From positions 1 through 34,617 of the forward strand of contig NZ_BPQM01000048.1 of NCBI RefSeq assembly GCF_022179245.1: a DNA stretch of 34,617 nucleotides, given 5' to 3'. The position numbers and the translations under genes were made by a program. This document shows positions 6,848-15,198 of this stretch, in pieces (the stretch's first letter is position 1; every line of letters begins with the position of its first letter). A model generated the notes under the pieces. It searched no databases. It was not told the origin of the DNA and saw only the letters and a list, made by a program, of their open reading frames with translations. This stretch comes from Methylobacterium gregans. Its GTDB lineage: Bacteria; Pseudomonadota; Alphaproteobacteria; Rhizobiales; Beijerinckiaceae.

Positions 6848-9800
6848 ATGTACCCGCTGCACCCGCATGAGGCGGAACGTCTCCAGGCACTGTACGATCT
6901 GGACGTGCTCGGCTCTCCGCCCGAGCCGCAATACGACGCGATCTGCCGGGCTGCTCGGGCGCTGTTCGGGGTCCCCATCGCGCTCGTGTCGCTGGTCGGT
7001 GAGACCGAGCAGCGCTTCAAGGGCAAGTGCGGCCTGGACGCGGATGGGACGGCCCGTGGGGTCTCGTTCTGCACCTACACCATCCTGTCCGATCAGGTGC
7101 TGGTGGTCGAGGACACGACTCAGGATGAGCGGTTCGCGACCAGTCCGCTCGTCACCGGCGAGCCGCATGTCCGCTTCTATGCCGGTGCACCGCTCGTGCT
7201 CAGGCCGGGCATCCACCTCGGGTCGCTGTGCATCATCGACCGTGTGCCTCGCGCCCTCCTGCCCGAGCAGCAGGAGCAGTTGCGTGATCTGGCCCAGGTC
7301 GTGGTCGGTCAGCTTCGGCTGAGCCAAGCCGACAGGACTTCGCGCGAGCGGGCGGACCGACTGCGCGAGAGCGAGGCCAACTATCGGCTGCTGACCGAGA
7401 ACAGCACCGACGTGATCGTTCGGGCGGACCTCGACGGTCGGCTGCGCTACGTCTCGCCCGCGATCGGCCGGCTGCTCGGCTACGGATCGCACGACCTTCT
7501 CGGCACGCACCTGGACGCGCTCGTCCATCCCGACGAGGCAAGCGGCTACGCGCGCCTGCTGGCGCAGATCGAGACCGGGCAGATCAGCGAGGTGGTGGCC
7601 CAGCAGCGCTACCGCCGCCGAGACGGCAGCTTCGTCTGGGTCGAGGTCTCCTTCAGCCGCACGCAGGACGCGGCGACGGGCGGGCCCAACGGCTACGTTG
7701 CGGTGATCCGCGACTTCTCCAAACGCAAAGCCCTCGAGAACGAGATGGCGCGCGCCGCGCGCCACGATCCGCTGACCGGTCTGCCGAACAGGCTGCACTT
7801 CCGCGAGCAGCTCGATCAGGAGATCGCGCGCGCGAAGCGGACCGGCACCGCCTTCGCGTTGCACTGCCTGGATCTCGACCGCTTCAAGCTCGTCAACGAC
7901 ACGCTCGGGCATCAAGCCGGCGACCAGTTGCTGAAGGTCGTGGCGCAGCGGATCAGATCCGTCCTGCGCACCGAGGACACGGTCGCGCGGCTCGGAGGCG
8001 ACGAGTTCGTCATCATCCAGACCGGCTGCACCCGCGCCGAGGATGCCGGCCGGCTCGCCGAGCGGGTCATCGCAGCGATGCTGCCACCGGTGGATCTTGG
8101 CGGTTACCCGGCCGGCGTCGGTGTCAGCATCGGAATCGCGCTCGCGCCGCGCGACGGCCTCGAAGCCGACGGCCTGTACGCGCACGCCGATCAGGCCCTC
8201 TACCGTGCCAAAGCAGAGGGGCGCTGCACCTTCCGCTTCTGGACAGAGGGGGGTGCTCACCGCGATCCCTCATCCGCACCGGGCGGCGCCGGGAGGGGGG
8301 ACTCCGCCCTCCAACGGGTTACGCCGGATCCGCTGCTCGTGGGCGACCTGCTGCGGGACATGCTGGAGAGCAGCAGCGACTGCGTGAAGCTGCTCGATCA
8401 GGACGGGCGGCTGCTCTTCCTGAGTGCGGGCGGCCTCCAGGCCATGGAGATCGACGATATCGGCTTCTTCCTCGGTCGGTTCTGGGCTGATCTCTGGCAG
8501 GGCGAGGACCGGATCGCCGTGCAGGATGCGGTCGAGCGGGCCCGAGCCGGGCAGGCCGCCCGCGTCCGCGGCTTCTGCCGAACGGCCAAGGGGCAGCCGC
8601 GGTGGTGGGATGTGATGCTGAGCCCGCTCAAGGGTTTGAGCGACGCGGGCGGCCTGATCCTGGCGATCTCGCGCGACGTCACGGCGCAGGTCGCGCTTGA
8701 GCACGAACAGCAGAGGACGGCGAACCGCTACAGGGCGCTGGTCGAGGCGAGCGCGAGCATGGTCTGGCGCGCGGAGCCGGACGGCTCCCTCATCGAGAGC
8801 AGCGGGTGGGAAGCCTACACAGGACAGCCGCGGAGCACCTACACGGGCTATGGCTGGCTGAGTGCGGTCCACCCCGATGACCGGGAGCGCGTGACCACTG
8901 CGTGGCACGCGATCTTCGCCTCGCAAGCGGCGGGCACTCTCAAGTTCCGCACCCTGAGCCGCGACGGAACCTACCGCTGGACGCTGACCAGGGCGGTGCC
9001 GCTGAGGGACGCCTCCGGTCGGGTCCTCGAATGGGTCGGAACCGACAGCGACATCCACGAGGGCGTGCAGGCGACGGAGGCGATCCGCCTCAAGGAGGAG
9101 CGGTACCGGCTGGCCATGCTCGCCACGGACGATGCGATCTGGGATCACGACCTCGCGACGGACGGCGTCGCGTGGAGCGAAGGGACCTGCCGGCTGCTCG
9201 GCTACGCCGACGCGGAGGTCGCCGGCACCGGGGCTTGGTGGCTGAGCAAGATCCACCCGGATGACCGCCCGCGCGTCGCAGCCTCGATCCAGGGCGTGAT
9301 CGGCGGCCGGGAGCCTCGCTGGAGCGAGGAGTACCGCTTGGCGCGTGCCGACGGCAGCTACGCGGAGGTGAACGACCGTGGCTTCGTGATCCGTGACGCC
9401 GAAGGCCGAGCCCTGCGCATGGTCGGCGCCGTACGCGACATCAGCGAGCAGCGCAGGGCCGATTCGGCGCTGCGCGCCAGCGTGGAGCGCCTGCGGCTTG
9501 CCTTGCGGGCAGGACGGATGATGGCCTGGGAACACAACCTGAGGACCGGCTGCACCACGCGGTCGGGAAACGCCTTCGACCTGCTCGGCATCCGCTCGGG
9601 GCCCCTCTCGCTGTTTCTCGACCGCGTCCATCCTGATGATCGCCCGCGGATGACGCGGCTGGTGCAGAAGGGGAGCCAGGACCGGGAGGAGCGCGAGTTC
9701 CGCTATATCCATCCTGACGGCCGCGTGCTCTGGCTCAGCGCCGCGGTCGAGCGCGTCGATGATGACAGGATCGTCGGCATCACCTGCGACATCACCGAGC

Positions 9801-11176
9801 GCAAGCAGGCCGAGGCGCAGGCGTGGCGGGCCGCCAACCACGATGCGCTCACGGGCTTGCCGAACCGCCGGCTGTTCCACCAGCGTCTGGAGCAGGCGCT
9901 TGCCGACGCGGCGCAGGGCGGCGCGAGCATGAGCCTGCTTCTCCTGGACCTCGACCACTTGCGCGACGTGAACGACACCCTCGGACACGATGCGGGCGAC
10001 GCAGTGCTGGTCGAAGTCGCTCAGGTCCTGCGGGAGGGCCTGCGCGAGACCGACACCGCGGCGCGCCTTGGCGGTGACGAGTTCGCCCTGCTGCTCACGG
10101 CACCGCTGCGCCTAGAGCACGCGTCCGGCCATGCACGGGCGCTGGTCGAACGGTTGGGGCAGCCCCTCCCTTACCGCGGCCACACGCTCTCCTGCAGGGC
10201 GAGCATCGGGCTCGCATCCTACCCGGATCACCATTGTGAGCCGCGCGAGCTCCTGAAGGATGCCGACATCGCGCTCGATCGTGCCAAGGCACAGGGCCGG
10301 AACCGCGCGGTCGTGTTCGCGCCGGAGATGCGCGCGGCGACCGAGCGGCGGGTCGCCATCGCGACCGAGGTTCGGTCTGCACTGGAGGCCGGCCAGATCG
10401 TTCCGTTCTACCAGCCGAAGGTGTGCCTCACGACCGGAGCCGTCGTCGGCTTCGAGGCGCTGGCGCGCTGGCAGCATCCGGAGCGAGGGTTGCTGACACC
10501 CGGCTACTTCGGCTCGGCATTCGAAGATCCGGAGCTTGCGACGGCCATCGGCGACACCGTGCTCCGCCAAGTCGTCGCGGATCTGCGGACGTGGCGGGAG
10601 CGCGGCCTGAAGCCCGGCCGGGTGGCGGTGAACTTCGCCTCGGCGGAGTTCCGCAAGCCTGACCTGGCCGGCAGCATTCTGGCGGTGCTGGACATGCACG
10701 GCGTTCCCGCCAGCCTGTTCGAGGTAGAGGTGACCGAGACCGTCTTCCTCGGTCACGGCAGCGAGAACGTGCCGGCGACCCTCCAGCGGCTGCAGGATGC
10801 CGGTATTCTGATCACGCTCGACGATTTCGGCACCGGCTTCGCCTCGCTGACGCACCTGAAGCAGTTCCCGGTCGGGCACCTGAAGGTGGACCAGAGCTTC
10901 GTGCGCAACATGGAGCAGGATCACGACGACGCCGCCATCGTCGCGGCCGTGGTCGGCCTCGGCCGCAGCATGGGCGTCAAGGTCACGGCCGAAGGCGTCG
11001 AGACCGCAGGTCAGGCACGGCGGCTCGGCGCGATGGGCTGCAACTATGCGCAAGGCTATCGCTACGCCAAACCCATGGGCGGCCCGCGCGTGCCGCGCTT
11101 CCTGACGCAGTGGCGCGCCGCCGCTGCGGCCGAGGCGAAACAGACCACGGCGTGCTCGCCTGAGCAGCCGCTGTGA
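6848..11176 (+). CDS. Multi-sensor GAF/PAS protein with two GGDEF domains and one EAL domain
   Basis: This 1442-residue cytoplasmic protein turns over cyclic di-GMP. Order: GAF (about 20-160), PAS (175-300), first GGDEF (300-465), four PAS repeats (about 495-995), second GGDEF (995-1155), EAL (1165-1420). Both cyclase domains keep an intact GGDEF signature, each preceded at five residues by an RxxD inhibitory site (RTED and RETD). The EAL domain keeps EAL, the DDFGTG loop, the KVDQSF lysine and EGVET, so phosphodiesterase activity is plausible. GAGAGG seven bases upstream supports the ATG at 6848; a second ATG four bases earlier is out of frame. No transmembrane segment is seen. Two GGDEF domains in one chain is unusual. 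Gly/Ser-rich text after the first one (SSAPGGAGRGDS) may mark a gene fusion point. Confidence 0.93.
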   Translation: MYPLHPHEAERLQALYDLDVLGSPPEPQYDAICRAARALFGVPIALVSLVGETEQRFKGKCGLDADGTARGVSFCTYTILSDQVLVVEDTTQDERFATSPLVTGEPHVRFYAGAPLVLRPGIHLGSLCIIDRVPRALLPEQQEQLRDLAQVVVGQLRLSQADRTSRERADRLRESEANYRLLTENSTDVIVRADLDGRLRYVSPAIGRLLGYGSHDLLGTHLDALVHPDEASGYARLLAQIETGQISEVVAQQRYRRRDGSFVWVEVSFSRTQDAATGGPNGYVAVIRDFSKRKALENEMARAARHDPLTGLPNRLHFREQLDQEIARAKRTGTAFALHCLDLDRFKLVNDTLGHQAGDQLLKVVAQRIRSVLRTEDTVARLGGDEFVIIQTGCTRAEDAGRLAERVIAAMLPPVDLGGYPAGVGVSIGIALAPRDGLEADGLYAHADQALYRAKAEGRCTFRFWTEGGAHRDPSSAPGGAGRGDSALQRVTPDPLLVGDLLRDMLESSSDCVKLLDQDGRLLFLSAGGLQAMEIDDIGFFLGRFWADLWQGEDRIAVQDAVERARAGQAARVRGFCRTAKGQPRWWDVMLSPLKGLSDAGGLILAISRDVTAQVALEHEQQRTANRYRALVEASASMVWRAEPDGSLIESSGWEAYTGQPRSTYTGYGWLSAVHPDDRERVTTAWHAIFASQAAGTLKFRTLSRDGTYRWTLTRAVPLRDASGRVLEWVGTDSDIHEGVQATEAIRLKEERYRLAMLATDDAIWDHDLATDGVAWSEGTCRLLGYADAEVAGTGAWWLSKIHPDDRPRVAASIQGVIGGREPRWSEEYRLARADGSYAEVNDRGFVIRDAEGRALRMVGAVRDISEQRRADSALRASVERLRLALRAGRMMAWEHNLRTGCTTRSGNAFDLLGIRSGPLSLFLDRVHPDDRPRMTRLVQKGSQDREEREFRYIHPDGRVLWLSAAVERVDDDRIVGITCDITERKQAEAQAWRAANHDALTGLPNRRLFHQRLEQALADAAQGGASMSLLLLDLDHLRDVNDTLGHDAGDAVLVEVAQVLREGLRETDTAARLGGDEFALLLTAPLRLEHASGHARALVERLGQPLPYRGHTLSCRASIGLASYPDHHCEPRELLKDADIALDRAKAQGRNRAVVFAPEMRAATERRVAIATEVRSALEAGQIVPFYQPKVCLTTGAVVGFEALARWQHPERGLLTPGYFGSAFEDPELATAIGDTVLRQVVADLRTWRERGLKPGRVAVNFASAEFRKPDLAGSILAVLDMHGVPASLFEVEVTETVFLGHGSENVPATLQRLQDAGILITLDDFGTGFASLTHLKQFPVGHLKVDQSFVRNMEQDHDDAAIVAAVVGLGRSMGVKVTAEGVETAGQARRLGAMGCNYAQGYRYAKPMGGPRVPRFLTQWRAAAAAEAKQTTACSPEQPL

Positions 11177-11216
11177 GTCCTGGACGCGGGCGAAGGGTTG
11201 CGGCGGGGCGGCCCGT

Positions 11217-11250
11217 ACCCGGCCAAGCGAGCCGGGTGACCCGGCCGGGT
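11217..11250. repeat. ACCCGGC inverted repeats after the c-di-GMP gene
   Basis: ACCCGGC (11217-11223) pairs with GCCGGGT (11231-11237) across a seven-base loop, followed directly by the 12-base palindrome ACCCGGCCGGGT (11239-11250). There is no T-tract, so Rho-independent termination is doubtful. The location just past the stop codon suits an mRNA 3' end structure. Confidence 0.4.
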
Positions 11251-11293
11251 GCACCGATGCATCTGGCCGGGATCGTCTCGAAGCCGCTAGCGG

Positions 11294-11773
11294 TCAGGCA
11301 GCGGCGAGCGCCGCGGCACCGGAGGGCATGCGGGGCCGCGGCATCGCCATGGCCGGGCACGGCGGCGGGTCGTCATCATCGTCCCGGCGGCGAGGGCGCA
11401 CGTATCGGTGCAGGTGCGAGAGACCGCGCGAACGCTTGCGCGGCGCTTCCCGCTTCCCCGAAGGCGCGACGGCCTCGCAGTCAAGCCGGGCAAGGGCGGC
11501 CAGCACTGCATCCACCGATACCGGCTCGGCCCGGCAGCCGGCGAGGCAGCGCAGGCCGGGCGCATTCTCCAGCGCGCAGGCATCCGAGGCCCAGGAGGCC
11601 AGGATCGCGCGCTTCTCCCCCGAGGTCAGGTGCGGGTGCGCCAGGACCTCTCGCGGGTGCCGGAACACGTCGCCGGGCGTGGCGAGCGCCTGCCAGGCCT
11701 CGAACGAAGCGGGCTGGGTGCCCTGCGGGTTCATCGGGCCGCAATGCGTGAGGTGCGTCTCCATTGTCGACAC
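11294..11773 (-). CDS. Conserved small protein of unknown function
   Basis: This 159-residue protein has a conserved-looking core (DVFRHPREVLAHPHLT, EKRAILASWASDACALE) and a basic, then Asp-rich low-complexity tail. The GTG start is preferred because GGGAGG sits seven bases before it; the in-frame ATG nine bases later is too far. The core motif is common in short rhizobial/methylobacterial proteins that I cannot assign to a biochemical role. It lies 105 bases downstream of the Hsp20 gene on the same strand and may be co-transcribed with it. Cysteines in DCEA and LRCLAGC could bind metal, but nothing proves this. Confidence 0.65.
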   Translation of the reverse strand: MSTMETHLTHCGPMNPQGTQPASFEAWQALATPGDVFRHPREVLAHPHLTSGEKRAILASWASDACALENAPGLRCLAGCRAEPVSVDAVLAALARLDCEAVAPSGKREAPRKRSRGLSHLHRYVRPRRRDDDDDPPPCPAMAMPRPRMPSGAAALAAA

Positions 11774-11878
11774 GGGTCATCCTCCCTGATGGTGCGGAGC
11801 GTTGCACGAAAGGGGACGGGGCCCCGGGGGCCGCCGGCCTCCGGGACCATCGGTTCGTCTGCGAGGTGCTGCGGGGGC

Positions 11879-12358
11879 TCAGGCGGCCCTGGCGCGATCC
11901 TCGAGCCGGGTCGGCGCATTGTCCTGCCCGGCGGCCTGCCAGCCGCCGATGGCGATGCGGCGGGGCTTCAGCGCTTCCGGCACCTCGCGCTTGAGCTCCA
12001 CGGTCAGCAGGCCGTGCTCCAAGGCCGCACCCGTGACCTTGACGTGGTCGGCGAGATTGAAGGTCTGGCGGAAGGCGCGCGCGGCGATGCCGCGGTGCAG
12101 GTACGCGCGCTCCCGGTCCCCATCCTTCCTCTGACCGCTGACGAGCAACGTGGTATCGTGCTGGGTCAGCTCGATCTCGTCCTGCGCGAACCCGGCGACA
12201 GCCATGGTGATGCGGTAGGCGTCATCGGCGACCTTCTCGATGTCGTAGGGCGGCCACTGCATCGAGGGTTCGACCCGGGCAGCTTGGTCCAGCATCGCGA
12301 ACAGGCGGTCGAAGCCGACGGTGGAACGATAGAGCGGCGCGAAATCGTAGGTCCTCAT
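11879..12358 (-). CDS. Small heat-shock protein, Hsp20/IbpA family
   Basis: This 159-residue alpha-crystallin-domain chaperone holds unfolded proteins in soluble form in the cytoplasm. The N-terminus MRTYDFAPLYRSTVGFDRLF is the IbpA pattern. The crystallin domain spans about residues 35-130 with YRITMAVAGF, LLVSGQRK, AFRQTFNL and the final GLLTVEL strand. The C-terminal I-x-I type motif is RRIAIGG. The ATG is set by AGGAGG eight bases upstream. The leader can fold over this ribosome site in the manner of a ROSE RNA thermometer (separate entry), implying translation rises with temperature. The next gene downstream is on the same strand. Confidence 0.95.
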   Translation of the reverse strand: MRTYDFAPLYRSTVGFDRLFAMLDQAARVEPSMQWPPYDIEKVADDAYRITMAVAGFAQDEIELTQHDTTLLVSGQRKDGDRERAYLHRGIAARAFRQTFNLADHVKVTGAALEHGLLTVELKREVPEALKPRRIAIGGWQAAGQDNAPTRLEDRARAA

Positions 12359-12364
12359 GACCAC

Positions 12365-12415
12365 ATCCTCCTGGGAGCAACGTGATGACGAGGGCCGCCG
12401 GACACTCGGTCCGGC
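12365..12415 (-). promoter_or_regulatory. ROSE-like RNA thermometer in the Hsp20 leader
   Basis: On the minus strand the leader has a 7-bp hairpin (GCCGGAC, five-base loop, GTCCGGC; 12397-12415). Next to the gene lies TTGCTCC-CA-GGAGGAT (12365-12380). The second hairpin pairs the ribosome site with TTGCTCC through C-G and U-A pairs and one G-G mismatch, the known signature of the terminal hairpin of rhizobial ROSE elements (repression of heat-shock gene expression). The tight loop may open one or two pairs. The sequence match is seen; temperature sensing is inferred. Confidence 0.65.
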
Positions 12416-12585
12416 GCCCAAGATGCGAGCCCGATGAGGCCTCGCGCGCGTGAAACGCCGTCAGGCCTCCCCAGTTCCGCGCGCAGCACGCCTTTTCCAG
12501 GTACGGGTCGTTCGGTTCTGCAGGCCCCCGGGCGATCGAAGCGCCCGCGCTGAGCCTGGTCGACACAACCCATCGGGACGGGCCC

Positions 12586-13083
12586 TCACCAACCCATCGT
12601 GCCGGGTTCGCCCTTGAACGGACCGACGACCCGGCTCGTGACCCAGCCGCCATAGAAGCCGCCTGGCTGCGGGGCGACGCGCTCCTCGCCGACGAAGCAG
12701 GCATCCATCGGACCGGCGTAGAAGGCGACGTGGTCGGCGAGCGCGGCGAACGGCTCAGTCGGCTTCGGATAGACCCACGCAACCCGCTCTGCGCGCCGCT
12801 GCGGCCCGACGACATCGAAGTAGGCGGCGCGGCCCTTCCATTCACAGACGCTGCCGCCGCCAGCCGGAGCAAGCGCACCGGGGAGGATATCGCCCGGGTG
12901 CAGGTAGTAGGTCGGCGGATGGCTCGTCTCGAGCACGCGCCAGCCTCGCACCGTGTCGGCGATGGTGACGCCCTCGAAGATCACCCTCAGGCGCTCCGGC
13001 ACCGGTTCCAAGCGCGGCGGGCGCGGGTAGTCCCACACGCTCTCCTGACCGGGACTGGTCGGCAAGGGGATGGGTCGTCTCAT
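12586..13083 (-). CDS. DUF427 domain protein
   Basis: This 165-residue protein is recognisable as a DUF427 member by VWDYPRPPRLEPV, RVLETSHPPTYYLHP, CEWKGRAAYFDV, AWVYPKPT and HVAFYAGPMDACFV. Members are small soluble beta-barrel-like proteins of unknown biochemical role, often near redox or stress genes. The length is complete and the ATG is the natural N-terminus; no strong ribosome site is obvious. The nearest neighbours are the Hsp20 gene on the same strand downstream and a divergent acyltransferase. No operon partner is evident. Confidence 0.85.
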   Translation of the reverse strand: MRRPIPLPTSPGQESVWDYPRPPRLEPVPERLRVIFEGVTIADTVRGWRVLETSHPPTYYLHPGDILPGALAPAGGGSVCEWKGRAAYFDVVGPQRRAERVAWVYPKPTEPFAALADHVAFYAGPMDACFVGEERVAPQPGGFYGGWVTSRVVGPFKGEPGTMGW

Positions 13084-13374
13084 TCTCTGGGTCCGGTCGA
13101 TGAGAGCAGTCGGACTGCAAGGTGGGGCCTCTCGGCCTCCATCGGGGAAACTCGCAGAGGCAGACCATGGCTCACACGCGGGAGGCTACGCCGAGGCCGG
13201 CACGGAGTCCCTGTCGCCGCGGACTCGTCGATGGTGCCGATCTGTCACAGGAGCTGCCCAACGAGCGGCGTCAGAACGTAAACTCCCCACGCGCCTCGAA
13301 CCAATGGCATACCAAGAGGGCCGACCCCGGCGGAGCGATCAAGCTGTGACGTTGCGCCCTGGAGCTCCGATGCC
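13084..13374. other. Intergenic region between divergent genes
   Basis: About 290 bases separate the divergent DUF427 and acyltransferase genes, so both promoters should be here. Open frames in this stretch look non-coding. No clear -35/-10 pair or operator was recognised. Confidence 0.5.
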
Positions 13375-14475
13375 GTGACACCGCTGCAGCAGAACCCGGA
13401 CGACGAGCGCCGGGCCAACAATTTCGGCCTGGTCCGGCTCGTGTTTGCCGCTCTCGTGGTGCTGTCACATGCCCCAGAGCTCATCGACGGCAACCGCTCA
13501 CGCGAGCCGCTCACCAAAGTGTTCGGCACCCTGTCGCTCGGTGAGCTTGCCGTCGATGGCTTCTTCCTGGTGAGCGGCTATCTGATCACCAGAAGCTATC
13601 TCAACACCCGCCCCTTCTCGGCCTATCTGATGAAGCGCGCGGTGCGGATCTATCCAGGCTTTCTCGTCGCCTCGCTCGTCTGCATCGTCCTCGTCGCGCC
13701 GTTCGCCGGGGGCGATCTCTCGGCGGTCTCGGTCCTGCAGTGCTGCGCCAGGGCAATGCTGCTCCTGATGCCAGTGGTGCCGGGTGCCTTTGCTGAACTA
13801 CCGTTCCCGTACTTGAATGGGTCGATGTGGACCATCCCGTGCGAGTTCGGCTGTTACCTGCTCCTGTCCCTTGCCAACGATGCGCGCGCATTGCGGCGGC
13901 CTGGACGGTCCGTTCTTCTCCTCGCGGGGCTCGCAGGTCTCTACGTCCTGCGCTGGTTCTTTTTGCCGATCGGCGCGCCCGGCTCCCTGCTTGGCACCCT
14001 ATCGGAGCTGATCCGGCTGACCTTCGTGTTCTTCTGCGGGAGCGCCTTCTACCTGTTCCGGGACCGCATCAGCTACACGCGGCGCGGCGCCCTCATCGCG
14101 GCCCTGATGCTCCTGCCGCTGATGTTCAGCCCTCCGCTCGCTGAGCCCGCCTTTGCGGCATTTGGCGGGTACCTGATCTTCTGGTTCACCTTTGCGGTAC
14201 GCCCCGCGCCTGTCAGCCTCGCCCTCAACAGGGCAGATCCCTCTTACGGCCTCTACCTGTACGCCTTTCCGGTGCAGAACCTCCTGGTGCTGCATGTGCC
14301 GGGCCTCTCACCCTGGTCGAACAGCACGGTCGCGCTGATCGTCGCGGGTTTCCTCGGCGTCCTCAGTTGGTACGCAGTCGAGCGGCCAGCCCTGCGTCAG
14401 CAGGAACTGGTGCGGCGCGTATGCCGGCGTGCGGCGACAGCTCTCCTGCCGGCAGCGCGGCCCACACAGGCGTGA
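13375..14475 (+). CDS. Acyltransferase-3 family integral membrane protein
   Basis: This 366-residue inner-membrane protein has about ten hydrophobic segments. The family (OafA, NolL, ExoZ) transfers acetyl or other acyl groups onto surface polysaccharides or lipids. The N-terminal sequence gives NFGLVRLVFAALVVLSH, where the Arg and His are typical of the active-site region, followed by GELAVDGFFLVSGYLI, the second family hallmark. GSMWTIPCEFGCYLLL follows near residue 145. The GTG start has GGAG ten bases upstream; a nearby ATG is out of frame with an immediate stop. The truncated glycosyltransferase downstream on the other strand suggests a former polysaccharide locus. The acceptor is unknown. 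Confidence 0.88.
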   Translation: MTPLQQNPDDERRANNFGLVRLVFAALVVLSHAPELIDGNRSREPLTKVFGTLSLGELAVDGFFLVSGYLITRSYLNTRPFSAYLMKRAVRIYPGFLVASLVCIVLVAPFAGGDLSAVSVLQCCARAMLLLMPVVPGAFAELPFPYLNGSMWTIPCEFGCYLLLSLANDARALRRPGRSVLLLAGLAGLYVLRWFFLPIGAPGSLLGTLSELIRLTFVFFCGSAFYLFRDRISYTRRGALIAALMLLPLMFSPPLAEPAFAAFGGYLIFWFTFAVRPAPVSLALNRADPSYGLYLYAFPVQNLLVLHVPGLSPWSNSTVALIVAGFLGVLSWYAVERPALRQQELVRRVCRRAATALLPAARPTQA

Positions 14476-14594
14476 GCCGGCGCCCGGTCCGGGACGGCTT
14501 CGTCGTTCGGACCGCTGCATTGCGGGCGCATCCTCAACAGGACGAAGAGCAACAGGAGCGTCTCGGGATCCTTTCCCCGAGCGGCAGCTCAGAC

Positions 14595-14905
14595 CTATGC
14601 CCTGACGCGGCGGGCGAAATCGAGGATCCGCTCGGCGATACCTCGCCACGACTTCGCCTCGGCGAACGCGCGCATCTCGGCGCCGCCCGTCTCTCGATAC
14701 AGGGCAGCCGCCCTGACGGCCGCAGGAAAAATGTCCTGCACCCGGTAGGGAAAGGCGAAGGGCAGGCCAAGCCTGCACAGTTCCGCGCTCGCCTTGTAGA
14801 CGACCGGCAGGCGGGCCGCCGCATACTCGTAGAGCTTCATCGGGCTGCGGGCCGCGTTGAACGGGCGGTCGCTCAGCGGGAGCAGGCCGGGACCCGCGCG
14901 GCGGC
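14595..14905 (-). pseudogene. C-terminal fragment of a glycosyltransferase
   Basis: The reading GPGLLPLSDRPFNAARSPMK followed by LYEYAAARLPVVY is the nucleotide-sugar-binding end of a GT4-like glycosyltransferase, ending about 85 residues later at a natural stop. The first two thirds of the protein are absent: upstream sequence in all three frames is unrelated Arg/Pro-rich text. A truncated gene, left beside the acyltransferase. The exact upstream break is uncertain by some tens of bases. Confidence 0.65.
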
Positions 14906-15198
14906 AGAGGGTTTCCCTCACTGTCTTTCTCGACGAGGGCGCCCGGATCTGCACCGGGCATCGGATTACCGGCCCTGGTCATGGGCTCACCTTCGTCGTG
15001 GTGGCGGATGTGAAAGTCGCGGGCCGCGTCCCCACTCCTGCTGCGCTTCATGCGACGCGCGAGCAGATCAAGTCAGGCCATGACGGTCTGCAAAGCTCGA
15101 CCTTCGCCGCACATGGCGCGCGGAGAAAGGCGGCGAAGGCAGAATGCGAGGGAACTACGACGTTGTGACCCCATCAGGCGAGTGCGAGGATCCGGGCC

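Noticed and set aside
6590..11254. Long minus-strand open frames opposite the c-di-GMP gene
   Set aside because: Composition is that of antisense reading (Arg, Gln, Asp, Val runs); the plus strand carries all GAF, PAS, GGDEF and EAL motifs.
11800..11878. GGCCCC/GGGGCC palindrome after the Hsp20 gene as a terminator
   Set aside because: Loop of one base, no T-tract, and such GC palindromes are expected by chance in this composition.
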